Assembly: GCA_038501785.1 (NCBI GenBank)
Contig: JBAMJR010000070.1
Coordinates: 3,874,501-3,938,500 of the forward strand
Direction of reading: 5' to 3'
Source: Myoxocephalus aenaeus
Lineage: Eukaryota > Chordata > Actinopteri > Perciformes > Cottidae
Length of the DNA stretch: 64,000 bases
Part shown: positions 49,324 through 59,591 of the stretch, piece after piece
Layout: each line of letters opens with the position of its first letter
How positions within the stretch are numbered: position 1 is the stretch's first letter
Notes under the pieces: model-generated
What the model was told of the DNA's origin: nothing
Seen by the model: only the letters and a program-made list of their open reading frames with translations
Databases searched by the model: none
Translations under genes and position numbers: made by a program

Positions 49324-52300
49324 ATTTTCATGTTTGAAGAAAGACACAATGCCAACGTTTTATTATCATAATGGATACAAAGTTACGGAAATAAAACCCC
49401 TGTTGTAAATCTAAATCCCTAAATGTCTTAGTATCAAATAAACACATTAAATCCTTCCAAACACGGCCAGAAAAAAATGTGTTATTCTTTCATATTCGTG
49501 TTACATGTTCTTTCAGGACATTGGAACGTAACCAAAAACGCAACATAATACTAAGTAGAAAATGTAGAATCCTGGCACTGGGACTGCTGGCTACAGAGGG
49601 AGCTGCACCACCTCCCCTCCAGTCTGCAGCCTCCACGTTGTCTTCCTCCTCCTCCTCTTCCTCCTCCTCCTCCTGGATCCCCGACGCTCCGCTGGCCTGC
49701 TTAGCCCGCTCGGCAAAGCAGAGTCTCCTTCTCTTCCACGCAGACGTCCTCTCATCAACAAGCACATCACGTGCAACCTTTTCCTCTCCTGAATCACAGA
49801 TCGCTCCCTCGCTGCTCTCCTCGGCCGACACTGAAAATGGTCCCGCCTTGCAACGGAAATGTATGAATAAAATGTACTTCTGTCCAAATCTCTCGTAGGC
49901 TACAACTTAAATCATCTCTAAACTACTGGTTGCTTGTAATTTTGACATTGAATACTACTTAAAATGTAAATATAAAGAAGTCAGAAAGCACAACAGGCGT
50001 AAGATACTTGAAAAGCCCTGCGTAGCATGATACTCTCAAGAAAAAAACAGGTTTTTATGACTAAAGTATCAACGCAAACACAAGCTGCAGACCTGGAACA
50101 CAGTCTTTTTATGAGAGATGAGGAGCATAATTTAATTTCTTTCTGTACATTCAGGTTTTGTTGAGCATGCATACTCTTATTCAGCACCTTTTGCATTCAC
50201 ATATCTATTTACATTCGTACACTCCTTATAGTATACGACTATAGTTCCCCACCGCCTGCCATTGAACACGCCCAACATTGGGACTCGCTGTGCTCCAGGG
50301 ACTCTTCCACAGCAGCTGTTTTAGAAAAGGAACATCTGTAGGTGACCGGGAGCCCAGCATTGCTCAGCAGTGTAGAGAAAGTCCTCAAACCTGGACCGGA
50401 CCTGAGATGATGAGATTTGAAATAAAAGTTTGCAGCACAGTGCAACTACAAACTTCGAAAATTCAAACGCTGCGAGAACTTTTCATAGAACGTGCGAGAG
50501 GAAACAAACACCGAAATGAGAAAACGTTCCGCTTCAAACAATCTGCCAGCGAGGGGAAATGCTTCCATGTTTATACTTTCAAGTGTCTACATCCTAAAAA
50601 ATGAAATGCTTTAAAGCCCTTAAAAACGTTGCTTTTAAATATTTCTCTGTAACATCAAACATTCATGACTGAAGATCGACAATTAAAGTTAAATTTGAGG
50701 GAAAAACACCCTTAGTTATTATTTATGGAGGGTTTAACTTTCTCGACGGCTTCTTCAGACGTTTATTTTGGCCCTTTCTGCCTCTCTTTCCAAACACATT
50801 CCCATCCCCCAAGACTCACATCCTCCTGCTCATCCCAATCGACCCGTCAGTACGTAAACCAGCCCCAGTGTTCCCAGTCAGTCTGCCAGTTTGTCAGTGT
50901 GCCTTGCTCTCCAGCCACCAGAACCTGAAGCTTCTTCAATAAATCCCATTAACACCCTGACACTCAGTTAATGAGCTTCAGGGCCGCGTGGCTGCTGGTT
51001 GATCAGATATGACTGACAATAATCATTGCAGGAAAGTATCACAGCTTCCATTGCAAAGCAATACACAAAGCAAGGACACAAACACGCGCACAAAACATCT
51101 CTCCTTTGAAATGAAACTAATAAAAACTGTTCTTAGTTTTGCAGGGGGGGGGAAAAAAGTGTGTTCATGTCCATCACTGATTGAGAAATGATTTGAGAGA
51201 CCTTTTTTAAAGTGAAAAACATTTTGTAAGATTATGTTTATGAATATCACCAAATGCGAGGCACGTCTGCAACGCAACACTGGTCACACACACGGCAAGA
51301 AAACAGAATATTACTTTACATTTTATATACAGACATCTGATTTCCATACAACTCAACCATTAAACCTCTCAGTACCGTCACACAATGTTTGAAGATGTTC
51401 TCGTCTGCAAACCAATGTGTCAGCTAATCTGTGAAATATATTCTCACAAAGCCCTATGTGCCTGTTTAATATTTGATGATTAAAATTGAATAATCTCTGG
51501 GTAACCTTGGATATGAGACATGCAGCCACGTATTGCAGACGTGCATTTTGTGCAAATATAAAACCACAGGGTTTTTTTCATGGCGATCCTATAGTGCCGT
51601 AAACAAGGTTCTGCTGTGGTTGCACCGCGTTCTCCTTGTCTGTGTATGTTTGTCACACGCGTATTAGCACAAACACATGCACTCGTACGAAGAGGCAGTG
51701 ACATGGAGGCAGGCAGAAATAAGTGTGCTGTGTTTTAGGCGGTGAGGAGGAGGGCTGAACAGATGTACTTTGTTCATGTGTCTGACAGGTGGACCAGGAA
51801 TCCCTCTCCTCTCTCCACTTTCTCTGACAAGCAAGCCGGCACTCTCCTGCCAGATCTCCTCTGAGCCGTGGCCATCTCTCCTCCCTCTCCTCCCTCTCCT
51901 CCCTCTCCTGTCCCTCAGCCACAAAACCGGCCCGCGGTCCCCGCAGGTGGGGCCTCGCCGGCGACTGGAGCAACGTGCCCGGGATCCCATTAAAAAAGCA
52001 ACTCGGTGTGCTGTGTTCTCTCAAGTGTAAAGCCTATTTCACTCCCTACAAGCCAAACAGCTTGCAGTGGCTTGACGCTCGGGTGGTTTGTTGCAGATGA
52101 GGAAGAAATAAATAAATAAAAAGAGCTGCAGTGGCTTGTTTGTTTGTTCTGCCGTTTGGTTGTGATCCAGATAGAGTTTGTGGCGTGGACTTGACGGGTT
52201 CTTGACTCAGAGGAGAATCGTGGATATGAGCTACGGAGCTTTGTCCTGTCTTAAGATTCTTGTATGATAAGAACAAATTGTGGATAAGAGCTTAAAATGC

Positions 52301-52451
52301 TTTTTTTTTTTCTTCAAAGGGAAAGACCTTTATTAAGTCATGATAGTCTGGGAACAACTTCCCTGGGATTTTCTTTTTTCCTGCATTTCAAAATGAAAGT
52401 GTGGTAGATCTATTATAGGAGCTGATAAATGTTGTAATATTGTTGAAAGGC
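47811..52451. other. Intergenic, no supported gene
   Basis: A (CT)n tract lies at 49279-49321. A Glu/Ser low-complexity open frame pair lies at 49479-49898, made by a (TCC)n-like stretch at 49641-49675. A C/T-rich tandem 'tcctccctc' stretch lies at 51880-51912. None of the open frames has a recognisable domain or splice context. Confidence 0.35.
49279..49321. repeat. (CT)n microsatellite
   Basis: This is a TC run of about 43 bp. Confidence 0.95.
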
Positions 52452-52690
52452 TTTAAAATTGAAATCCTTTTTATTTGTCATAGTACATGCATACATGAAA
52501 TGTGTCCTCTGCATTTAACCCATCCTTAATGTCTTAAGGAGCAGTGGGCAGCCCTGTGAGGCACCTGGGGAGCAATTTAGGGTTCAGTGTCTTGCTCAGG
52601 GACACTTCGACGTGTGAGATATGGGATCGAACCGGCTACCTTGTGGTTGCGGGACGACCACTCATCCCCCTGAGCTATAGCCACCCTGTA
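52452..52690 (-). mobile_element. tRNA-derived SINE
   Basis: On the minus strand the head has a pol III box A-like 'tagctcagggggatgagtgg' (52658-52677) and a box B GGTTCGATCCC (52623-52633), as in a tRNA. The body then runs through 'ccactgctccttaagac', 'gggttaaatgcagagga' and 'cacatttcatg' to the tail 'gacaaataaaaaggat'. The tRNA-like head with a non-tRNA body and tail defines a SINE. The body phrases are widespread in teleosts; I do not assign a named family with certainty. Confidence 0.75.
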
Positions 52691-52696
52691 AAACAT

Positions 52697-52950
52697 GATA
52701 GCGGTAACCTATGTTTCTCCAGAAAAACTACAGTATCAGTTGTTTGTCGGGCCACAACAAGTGATCATTTTCATTACCAATTAATCTGTTATTTATGGTA
52801 TGATAATCAATTATTTTAGTCCAAGGTTACATCCTCAAATGTCTTGTTTTGGAGAAGCTAACACTGTTGTTTCAAGACTTAGACGATTAATCAATTTATC
52901 AAAATGGTTTCATTTTCTGTTGATTAATCAACTTATTATTTCAACTCTTG
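52697..52950 (+). repeat. Dispersed repeat family C copy
   Basis: This AT-rich block contains 'attaccaattaatctgtta', 'atcctcaaatgtcttgtttt' and 'agacgattaatcaa'. Related phrases occur inverted at 57195-57480 and in part near 10340-10410. It is a common type of teleost dispersed repeat, and it adjoins the SINE. Confidence 0.5.
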
Positions 52951-53101
52951 TTTGTTGTTTTGTAATTAAAGTTCTTAACTTATTCAATACATAAAAATAT
53001 CACTGACTAACGACTCCCGTGAGTCACGTGACTAACTCGTGTTACAAACGCCTCATGTGACAAAACATAACTTTTAGTTTCGCGCCCTCCCCACCTTGCC
53101 T

Positions 53102-53360
53102 GAATGTGCACTGTTTGCACTGTTTATACTATTAGCACTGTTTGCACTGTTTACACTATTAGCACTGTTTACACTATTAGCACTGTTTGCACTGTTTATA
53201 CTATTAGCACTGGTTGCACCGTTAGCACTGTTTATACTATTAGCACTGTTTACACTATTAGCACTGTTTGCACTGTTTACACTATTAGCACTGGTTGCAC
53301 TGTTTATACTATTAGCACTGTTGACACTGTTTACACAGTTTGCACTGTTAGCACTATTAG
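53102..53360 (+). repeat. Minisatellite built on GCACTGTTT / ACACTATTA units
   Basis: About 260 bp consist of 9-base modules of two main types ('gcactgttt' and 'acactatta' or 'atactatta') in varying order, so the period is always a multiple of three. Several frames therefore stay open (Ala-Leu-Phe and Cys-Thr-Val periodic peptides). They are not genes. Confidence 0.9.
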
Positions 53361-55138
53361 CTATGAAAAGTCACCATTTTGAGAGCCGTGAAGAGGCAAA
53401 AGAAAACCTACAAATGTCAAAGTGAGCCAGGTCTTGATGATTTGCAGGTGAGAAGGCATTTAGGTTAATCTGTATTAACTTTGATGAAGAGTGATGTTTT
53501 TTCTTTTGGGATGTGTTATTTGCATATGAAAATGATGAACTTCTACACATAGCAGACACATTTTGAACCCAGACATGTGAAAAAGTCTATACCTTTCAAC
53601 AAGTTGAGCCCAGTTTGAAACTCGAAACGTCTTCTCACCTGTGAAAAAAAAGTCAAATCTCTCAACCTAATGTTAGTTTCTGAGTTGTTTTTCCCCCCAG
53701 GCAAATATCTAGCAGTCACATGAGGTTGGATCAGCGTCTCTAAACTTCTGTTTCTTCTCTGACCTTGATGCAAAGACAGCAGCACGCCACATGTCCTGTG
53801 GTTCTAAGGATAAAGGAGACGGGGGAAAAGAACAGCAAATCAGCGTTCCTCGCCTGCATTGCGATAATTCAGACTATACTAATTGTGGCTGGCACTTAAA
53901 TACTTTAACTCAGTGAGGGGCCCCCTTAATCAAGACTTTTCACCTTTACCCCAGGTGTTAAGAACCGCACTATAACAGGCGTAATCACAACTGTACTTAA
54001 AAAATGAGAACAAAAGCTTGATTTATTCAATACATTTCCTCTAACTGGAGTTACAAGATGGTAAAGGGACTGAGATCGGATTGAGGATCAGGAGACATGT
54101 ATGAAACCTTATCAGATTCAACATGAATAAGATAAGTCATGGGATGCTAGGTGTGACTGTGGAAAAATACCACATGGGTTTGATCTGACCTTCAGAGGAA
54201 CAGACCAGCCATCAAACGGAGATCACACTGAGGGCAGTAGCAGCCCCCAAAAAATCTTCAAAACTGAATATTGAAGCAGAATATACAGATTCACATGAGA
54301 TAAGTCTGCAGGCGTGAGAGCGTGAGGGGAATGTTTGAACATTGCTCAACTGGACTCTGGTCTGAAGAGCAAACTTTATTCATCGTTTGAATCTTGGCTG
54401 TCGAACTTGTTGGCAAAAGAACTTCAAAGACATTAAGGGGAGAATACTGGAGGAAAAGGCATCCATTTATTTAATTATAGTATGTTTCATTAAATTTAAT
54501 TTTAAGAGTGTATATATTCAGGCAGATTTATCAGATGTTCAGTGACACATTAAAGTTGTTTAATAGGCATGTCAAGATAACTTTTCACATCTCATCCGGA
54601 CTAAAAAAAATAAATGTTGACCTTTAAAAACCATAATTGAAAATTGGTTTCAAAGTCAAGGCAGCGTTGCTTTGAATAGTTCACCGTGGCTTCTTTGGAC
54701 AAGACCAAGCCTTCAGAAAAGCATTAATCATTCAAAAGCACATTTCATTAAGGCATTCAAAATGACTATGCATGTCCTTGCCACCATCGGCATTCACAAA
54801 ACATTTTTTTAAATAGAAAGAAGTTCAGAGAGGACAACGCTGATGTCTGGGTTGTCACAGCTACTGAGATCCAAAATGGCTGTGAAAAGCAAATATGTAT
54901 AGGCAAACACAAGCAGACAACACACACACACACACACACACACACAGTGTCTGTCTCTCTTGCACAGACAAACACAGCGATTCTTATTTCTGTCACAGGG
55001 AGAAGTGCAGGTGGCGTAACCTTTTGCTGCTGGTCCTGTCAGAGTGAAAAACCCAGCTGTGTGGTGGGAATGGCATACTGCGAATAGGCCTTCAGCTCCT
55101 TATTGGCATTCAGGGAACCACACACACACTCACACTCT

Positions 55139-55173
<35 letters not shown>

Positions 55174-57194
55174 CCACTTCCTCGCTTGTCAACATGCATA
55201 TTGATAAGCCCATCCAGAGCACCATCTTGTGGACATTTCCAACTCTGCTGGTTGTCTAAAATGTCACTTTTGATGACAGCAAATTCAGCAACCGCCTAAT
55301 AAAGTCCAATCGAAAGAGCGTTGGAGGGATTTTTCCCCTCGTAATGCAATTTTTAATTATGAATCTAATTTCTGAAAATCAAATCGATAGAGCATCATTA
55401 GTGTGTTCCGTCTCTCATTGGCATTTCTTATATAATCGATGCTTCTTAAGTTTGAAATTGGATCAAAGGAATATGTTTTAATGCAACAAGCAGAACTTTT
55501 TTTGCATGACTAACGGCAACCAAAATAACTAACAACACTCCTTGGCTGACGAACACACAAACACAGCCTCGCCACGGATCCAGCCACCAACCATGTGACA
55601 AGTACATCACGTTCAAAATGCAACGTGTGCATGATCTCCCCGGAGGACGGGTGTAGCGGTGCAACCCCCTGCCGCCTGTGCTGAGGAGCAGCCATCTGCA
55701 TCGCAGCGGGGAGCCGGACACCTTAATACTGCATCTGCTACACTTTCCAGCTGAAAGTCTCCCCCTCCGCATTAGGAATGAGCGTCTCTGCCCTGAAGGC
55801 GTGGAGCGAATGCATTCATGTTTGCTGCTTTCCTGTGATTCTAATGTTGTTTTTTTTAGGAACTTGTATTGGGATTCCAAAAGGGATTTGCTTTCAGTAG
55901 CTGCGTCCTGCTTTGAACAGTTTACATCTTTGAAGCTCCTCTAATTAATACGTTTGTATTAACAAATGATCAAATTGGTTCTTTTGACGTGAAAGCGCTC
56001 GGTCATTGTGACAAACTCCGAGCTTTACTTGGCGTTTTAGATACTTTCAGCTCATAGTTTCTGTGTTATGTGTCAGTTGGTTCCCTCTCGTCAGCATTGA
56101 TTTCACGCACAAGAAGCAGCTGTTTACAGCATCAAGTGGCAGACAATGTTAGTGACTAGCTGGTGAACATATAGTGGAGCATTTAGCAGCTAAAGAGTCA
56201 GATATCTCCCTCAGGACTTGGTTGAGACCAAAAACGGAGCTAAAAACAAGGTGCTATTGGTCTTCTATTAATCATACACAAACATGACTCTAATTAAGTG
56301 CTAATGTTGCTCCCTGACTGCTGGATGTATAAAATACACAACTGTTTGCTAACAAGTTCCTTGTATCATCTTAAAATCAACCTCCACTGGAATTTTAGTC
56401 CATCTCCACCTTGAGAATCTCCCTCTTAGCTTATTTATGTGATGGTTTGGTTTGTTTACAAGCCTCCCTCCTGCATTCACCTTGCTCCAAATGTATTGAC
56501 CATCTGACTCAAAGGTTGCATGAAGATAAGCAATCAGCTGCAGACATGACCTCTGATGGTCAGGTTGCTACAAACAGGATGCAGCAGCAGGCTGATACCG
56601 GCCCGCTGCTCGCAGGTGGAGCCGGAAAAATCTATACTTCATCTTCAGGTGCAGTCCTGATAGAAAGAACAGTGTGAAGGCCTGAAATCGATGGCTTGTA
56701 CATGCAGCGGTGGACGGAATAACAGAAACGCCGAGGCAATACGATTCGGTCCAGCACGGCAACTCCACAAACTAAAACCTGAAAATGAGTTCAATAAACA
56801 CCTCTCTGAAACAAACACAGCCTTCAACATTTTACTTTTTAATTATGTTTGGGAATTTCTCTTTTTAATTCTGGGTTTTGTAAACTTCTACATGACGTTT
56901 TAATGATTTCCACGAGGACAAAACTCCTTGAAGCAAACTCTTTCATCACTACAAACAGCCGTCACAATGATCTCCTTTGTGACTTCATTTACGGAAATGA
57001 AGCACGAGCATGAAAATAAAGGTGTGGAGCCTTGAACTGATTTGTAAAAAAAGAATAATAAATGTAAAAAAACTCAGAGGATATGATGAAATGCACGCGG
57101 TTATTTCATTCTTTTGAAAAGGTTTGCCTTTAATTGCATCCATATTCAAGAGGATGAAACACAAGGCACCCATATCAACTCCTTAGAAAAGAAA
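53361..57194. other. Intergenic, no supported gene
   Basis: (CA)n tracts lie at 54920-54946 and 55143-55170, and a family B repeat copy lies at about 56030-56340. No exon of E2F5 or LRRCC1, expected by mammalian synteny, was recognised. Confidence 0.35.
56030..56340 (+). repeat. Dispersed repeat family B, copy 4
   Basis: It contains 'tggtgaacatatagtggagc', 'atctccctcaggacttggtt', 'gagaccaaaaacggagct' and 'atgttgctccctgac', matching the reverse strand of 40750-40870 and the + strand of 47595-47760. Confidence 0.55.
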
Positions 57195-57480
57195 GTAGAG
57201 ATAAAACAATTAGTCGATAAATCCATGGGAAATTAATTAGCAACTATTGTGTTAATTGATTAATAATTTCAGTTATTTTCCAAGCAAAAGATGCCAAATA
57301 TGATCTGATTCCAGTTGCTCAAATTTTGCAGGTGTTTTTCTAATATATATGATAGTTAAGAATATTATTTTGGACTGTTGGTTTATATTTATAATTGGCA
57401 TTTTCTAAAACAGTCAAGGATTAATTAATTAATCTAGGACATATATAGGAAAATAAGCATTAGTTGCAGCCCTGAGAAAG
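57195..57480 (-). repeat. Dispersed repeat family C copy
   Basis: On the minus strand it opens 'agggctgcaactaatgctta' and ends with 'gatttatcgactaattgt'. This is a typical AT-rich teleost dispersed repeat. It lies about 320 bp downstream of the rbis stop codon. Confidence 0.55.
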
Positions 57481-57800
57481 CGAACATGTCTACACAAAAT
57501 AACATGTATTAATAACAATAAAACAATCTCCTTTTGTTACTGAAACATCAAAACTGACAAAGTCTTTCAACTGATTACATTTCTTTGCATTGAACATACA
57601 GAATGCTTAAGTTAAACACACACGGTTTTTCTATGGTGCAATGACCGTAACCTCTATTCATGTTCTGCTCATCTGCCGTCCTCATTTTGACATGAACGTA
57701 AGCTGACTTCGTTATTTCACACGTCCAACACGGAGAGACGTGCCGGACAAACAGCCCTCGCTGTGTTTGTCCTCAGACTTCATGACGGGTTCATCGTCCA

Positions 57801-57869
57801 TCATAGCTGTGAGAAGAGTTGAGCAGCATTGTCGACGTTTACAAGTTCCTTTGGCGGCTCTCTGACAAC
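57801..57869 (-). CDS. rbis: rbis coding exon 3
   Basis: The acceptor is tgtctttag|GTT. It has 22 codons (VVREPPKELVNVDNAAQLFS then QL) and a TGA. It is too short to stand out as an open frame and was found by the splice site and the conserved VNVD motif. Confidence 0.9.
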   Translation of the reverse strand, partial: VVREPPKELVNVDNAAQLFSQL

Positions 57870-58308
57870 CTAAAGACAAAAGAAATATTCACATTACTTA
57901 CATCAAGAGGATTCAGATGCTGGATGATGAAAACAAGTTTGAATTCTTGACATTCCCACCCCTACCTTTGGTTGTTTCTTTGGTTCGGGAGCGACAGACT
58001 TGGAAATACTCGTAACATCCCTCTGGACTTCTGTGAAGATTTGATTGAGGTTCTCCACTTTCTCATTCTTCACTGCGTTCATCTGTGAAGCAAACAAATT
58101 ACAATTTGCTAGCGGAGCTCCAACAAACACTGCATACAAATGAGAATATAAAATATATGCAAGAAAGAAAAATACAGAGAGGAGATCTTACGTGTTTGAG
58201 CGTTGTCGTGACAGGTTTCGCTTTGGTCTTGTTCTTGTGCTTCAAGTGCTTGCTTGACACTGCAAAGACGTTCTTCTGTTTACTCCCCTTTACTTTATTC
58301 TTCCCCAT
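57801..58308 (-). CDS. rbis: RBIS, ribosome biogenesis factor (C8orf59 orthologue)
   Basis: Three coding exons (58308-58192, 58082-57966, 57869-57801) with phase-0 GT-AG junctions give exactly 100 residues, the length of human RBIS. Exon 1 starts MGKNKVKGSKQKNVF and includes KNKTKAKPVTTTLKH, matching the human KNKAKPVTTNLKK motif. Exon 2 carries the helix MNAVKNEKVENLNQIFTEVQ. Exon 3 ends with VNVDNAAQLFSQL, the counterpart of the human VNVDEATRLMALL. RBIS is a small basic nucleolar protein that promotes large ribosomal subunit assembly. An acceptor (tcctcag|GTGGTAAC) eight bases before the ATG indicates an untranslated first exon further upstream, towards rad51b. Its place between ralyl and a carbonic anhydrase matches human 8q21. 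Confidence 0.93.
57966..58082 (-). CDS. rbis: rbis coding exon 2
   Basis: The acceptor is gcttcacag|ATG and the donor is AAAG|gtaggg. It has 39 codons: an amphipathic helix followed by a Pro/Lys-rich end. Confidence 0.92.
58192..58308 (-). CDS. rbis: rbis coding exon 1
   Basis: This exon has 39 codons from the ATG at 58308-58306. The donor is CAC|gtaaga. It encodes the Lys-rich N-terminus with KNKTKAKPVTT. Confidence 0.92.
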
Positions 58309-58574
58309 GTTACCACCTGAGGAGAGAACACCAATTAGCTTGTGATAATAAACCTCTTAGACTTGTAAATTACCATATAGTGTGAATTACATGAAAGGAA
58401 ACTAAACAAAATGGAGAGAAATAGTATTATCTTTCCAAAAAAGAGTTAAGTGGATTGTAGGAGAGGAATGTAACAAAGTACAATATTAAAGTACTTGAAT
58501 ATTTCCATGTAATGCAACTTTATATTCTACTCCACTACATTCATTTGACAGTGTTAATTAAGAGTTACTTCTTC

Positions 58575-58750
58575 ATATCAGAATCAGAAGCATTTATTCG
58601 CCAGCTATGTTTACACAAGCGAGGATTTTTTCTTGGCGGACGGTGCATAACATTAGACATTTAGACGAGACAATCAACAACAACAGTGCAATAGATGTTA
58701 AAATAAGTACAAAATAAAGTAAAGTGCTCAGACAAACAGATAACAGTAAT
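58575..58750. repeat. Dispersed repeat fragment
   Basis: The start 'atcagaatcagaagcattta' followed by 'ttcgccagctatgtttacac' resembles the 'tcagaatcagctttattggc' type of fish dispersed repeat. It lies in the rbis 5' region, upstream of its first coding exon. Confidence 0.45.
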
Positions 58751-59329
58751 GTAAACACGTGTTCTGTAAACATTATCATGTATTAAGCTATTCAGCAGTC
58801 CATACATTACTTAAAAGTAGCTCTCCATTTACCAGCTGCCACAGTCAAGCAATGAACACATTAATGCATTCATAAGTGTAATTAAATAATATAATACTTT
58901 TCTGAAAAGGGTCACATTATGCAGTTACGTTTGGTACTCGAGTATATTGTGATGCTCATACTTTTTAAACATTAAGTAAGGATTGTTACTAGAGTATGTG
59001 ACCAGACAGACATACACTGTGTATCACTGTCTTTATCTTTACATTATTAAAGTTATTTTGTCACCGAGCCTTGAGGGAAACATGAGTCCTTCTAATATCT
59101 AGGTAACAAAATAGACAAAGCACGTAGCCTGCCTGCTCCAGAAACATTTAAATTACTCTTAAAGTGTATTAATATCTCTCTGGATTAACAGTTAGTCAAA
59201 TATAGGTTAACACATATATTGCCAGTTAGTTGTGTCGCGTGAGATATTTTTGTAATTTCCTCATGAAGTTGATTAATTTCACTAACTGGCGCCATTTTTT
59301 AACAAACGGAATATAAAACGCTGTTTATA

Positions 59330-59591
59330 GCTTAAATATTTAGCCGTAAATACTTTAAATACAGACCGTCTTTCAGGAGCTGCTCGCTGCTGTTGATATC
59401 CTCACGTGCTACCTAGTGCTGCTGCTGCTGCTGCGAACGTCCTTTTCCGGCTACGTCATCAGCGTGCGACGACTGTTGTTGTTGTCAAAAGATGGAGAAG
59501 AGCCGAGAACAACACGGCGCGGCCGACGGGTTTTACGGTCGTTGTCGTCGTGAAACAGTTGGCGAATGAAAACGGCGATAAAGACGCCGAC
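59330..59591 (+). promoter_or_regulatory. Candidate bidirectional promoter, rbis / rad51b
   Basis: The 1.28 kb between the two start codons contains a CpG-bearing patch at about 59400-59591. It has an ETS-type CCTTTTCCGG (59451-59460), a CRE-like TACGTCA (59462-59468), a CACGTG E-box (59402-59407) and GCC(A)TTTT (59291-59297, YY1-like). A pyrimidine CTTTTCCGG is a typical start-site setting for growth-related genes. If transcription starts there, the first in-frame ATG (59406) of the extended rad51b frame would not be in the mRNA. The motifs are seen; their function is inferred. Confidence 0.4.

Noticed and set aside
49490..49831. Minus-strand frame with a Glu run and MSAEESSEG start
   Set aside because: It is low complexity from a (TCC)n-like stretch, with no recognised domain. 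The + strand shadow (poly-Ser) is equally open.
52622..52687. Possible tRNA gene on the minus strand
   Set aside because: Box A and box B are present, but the sequence continues into a SINE body and the cloverleaf is imperfect, so it is the SINE head and not a tRNA gene.
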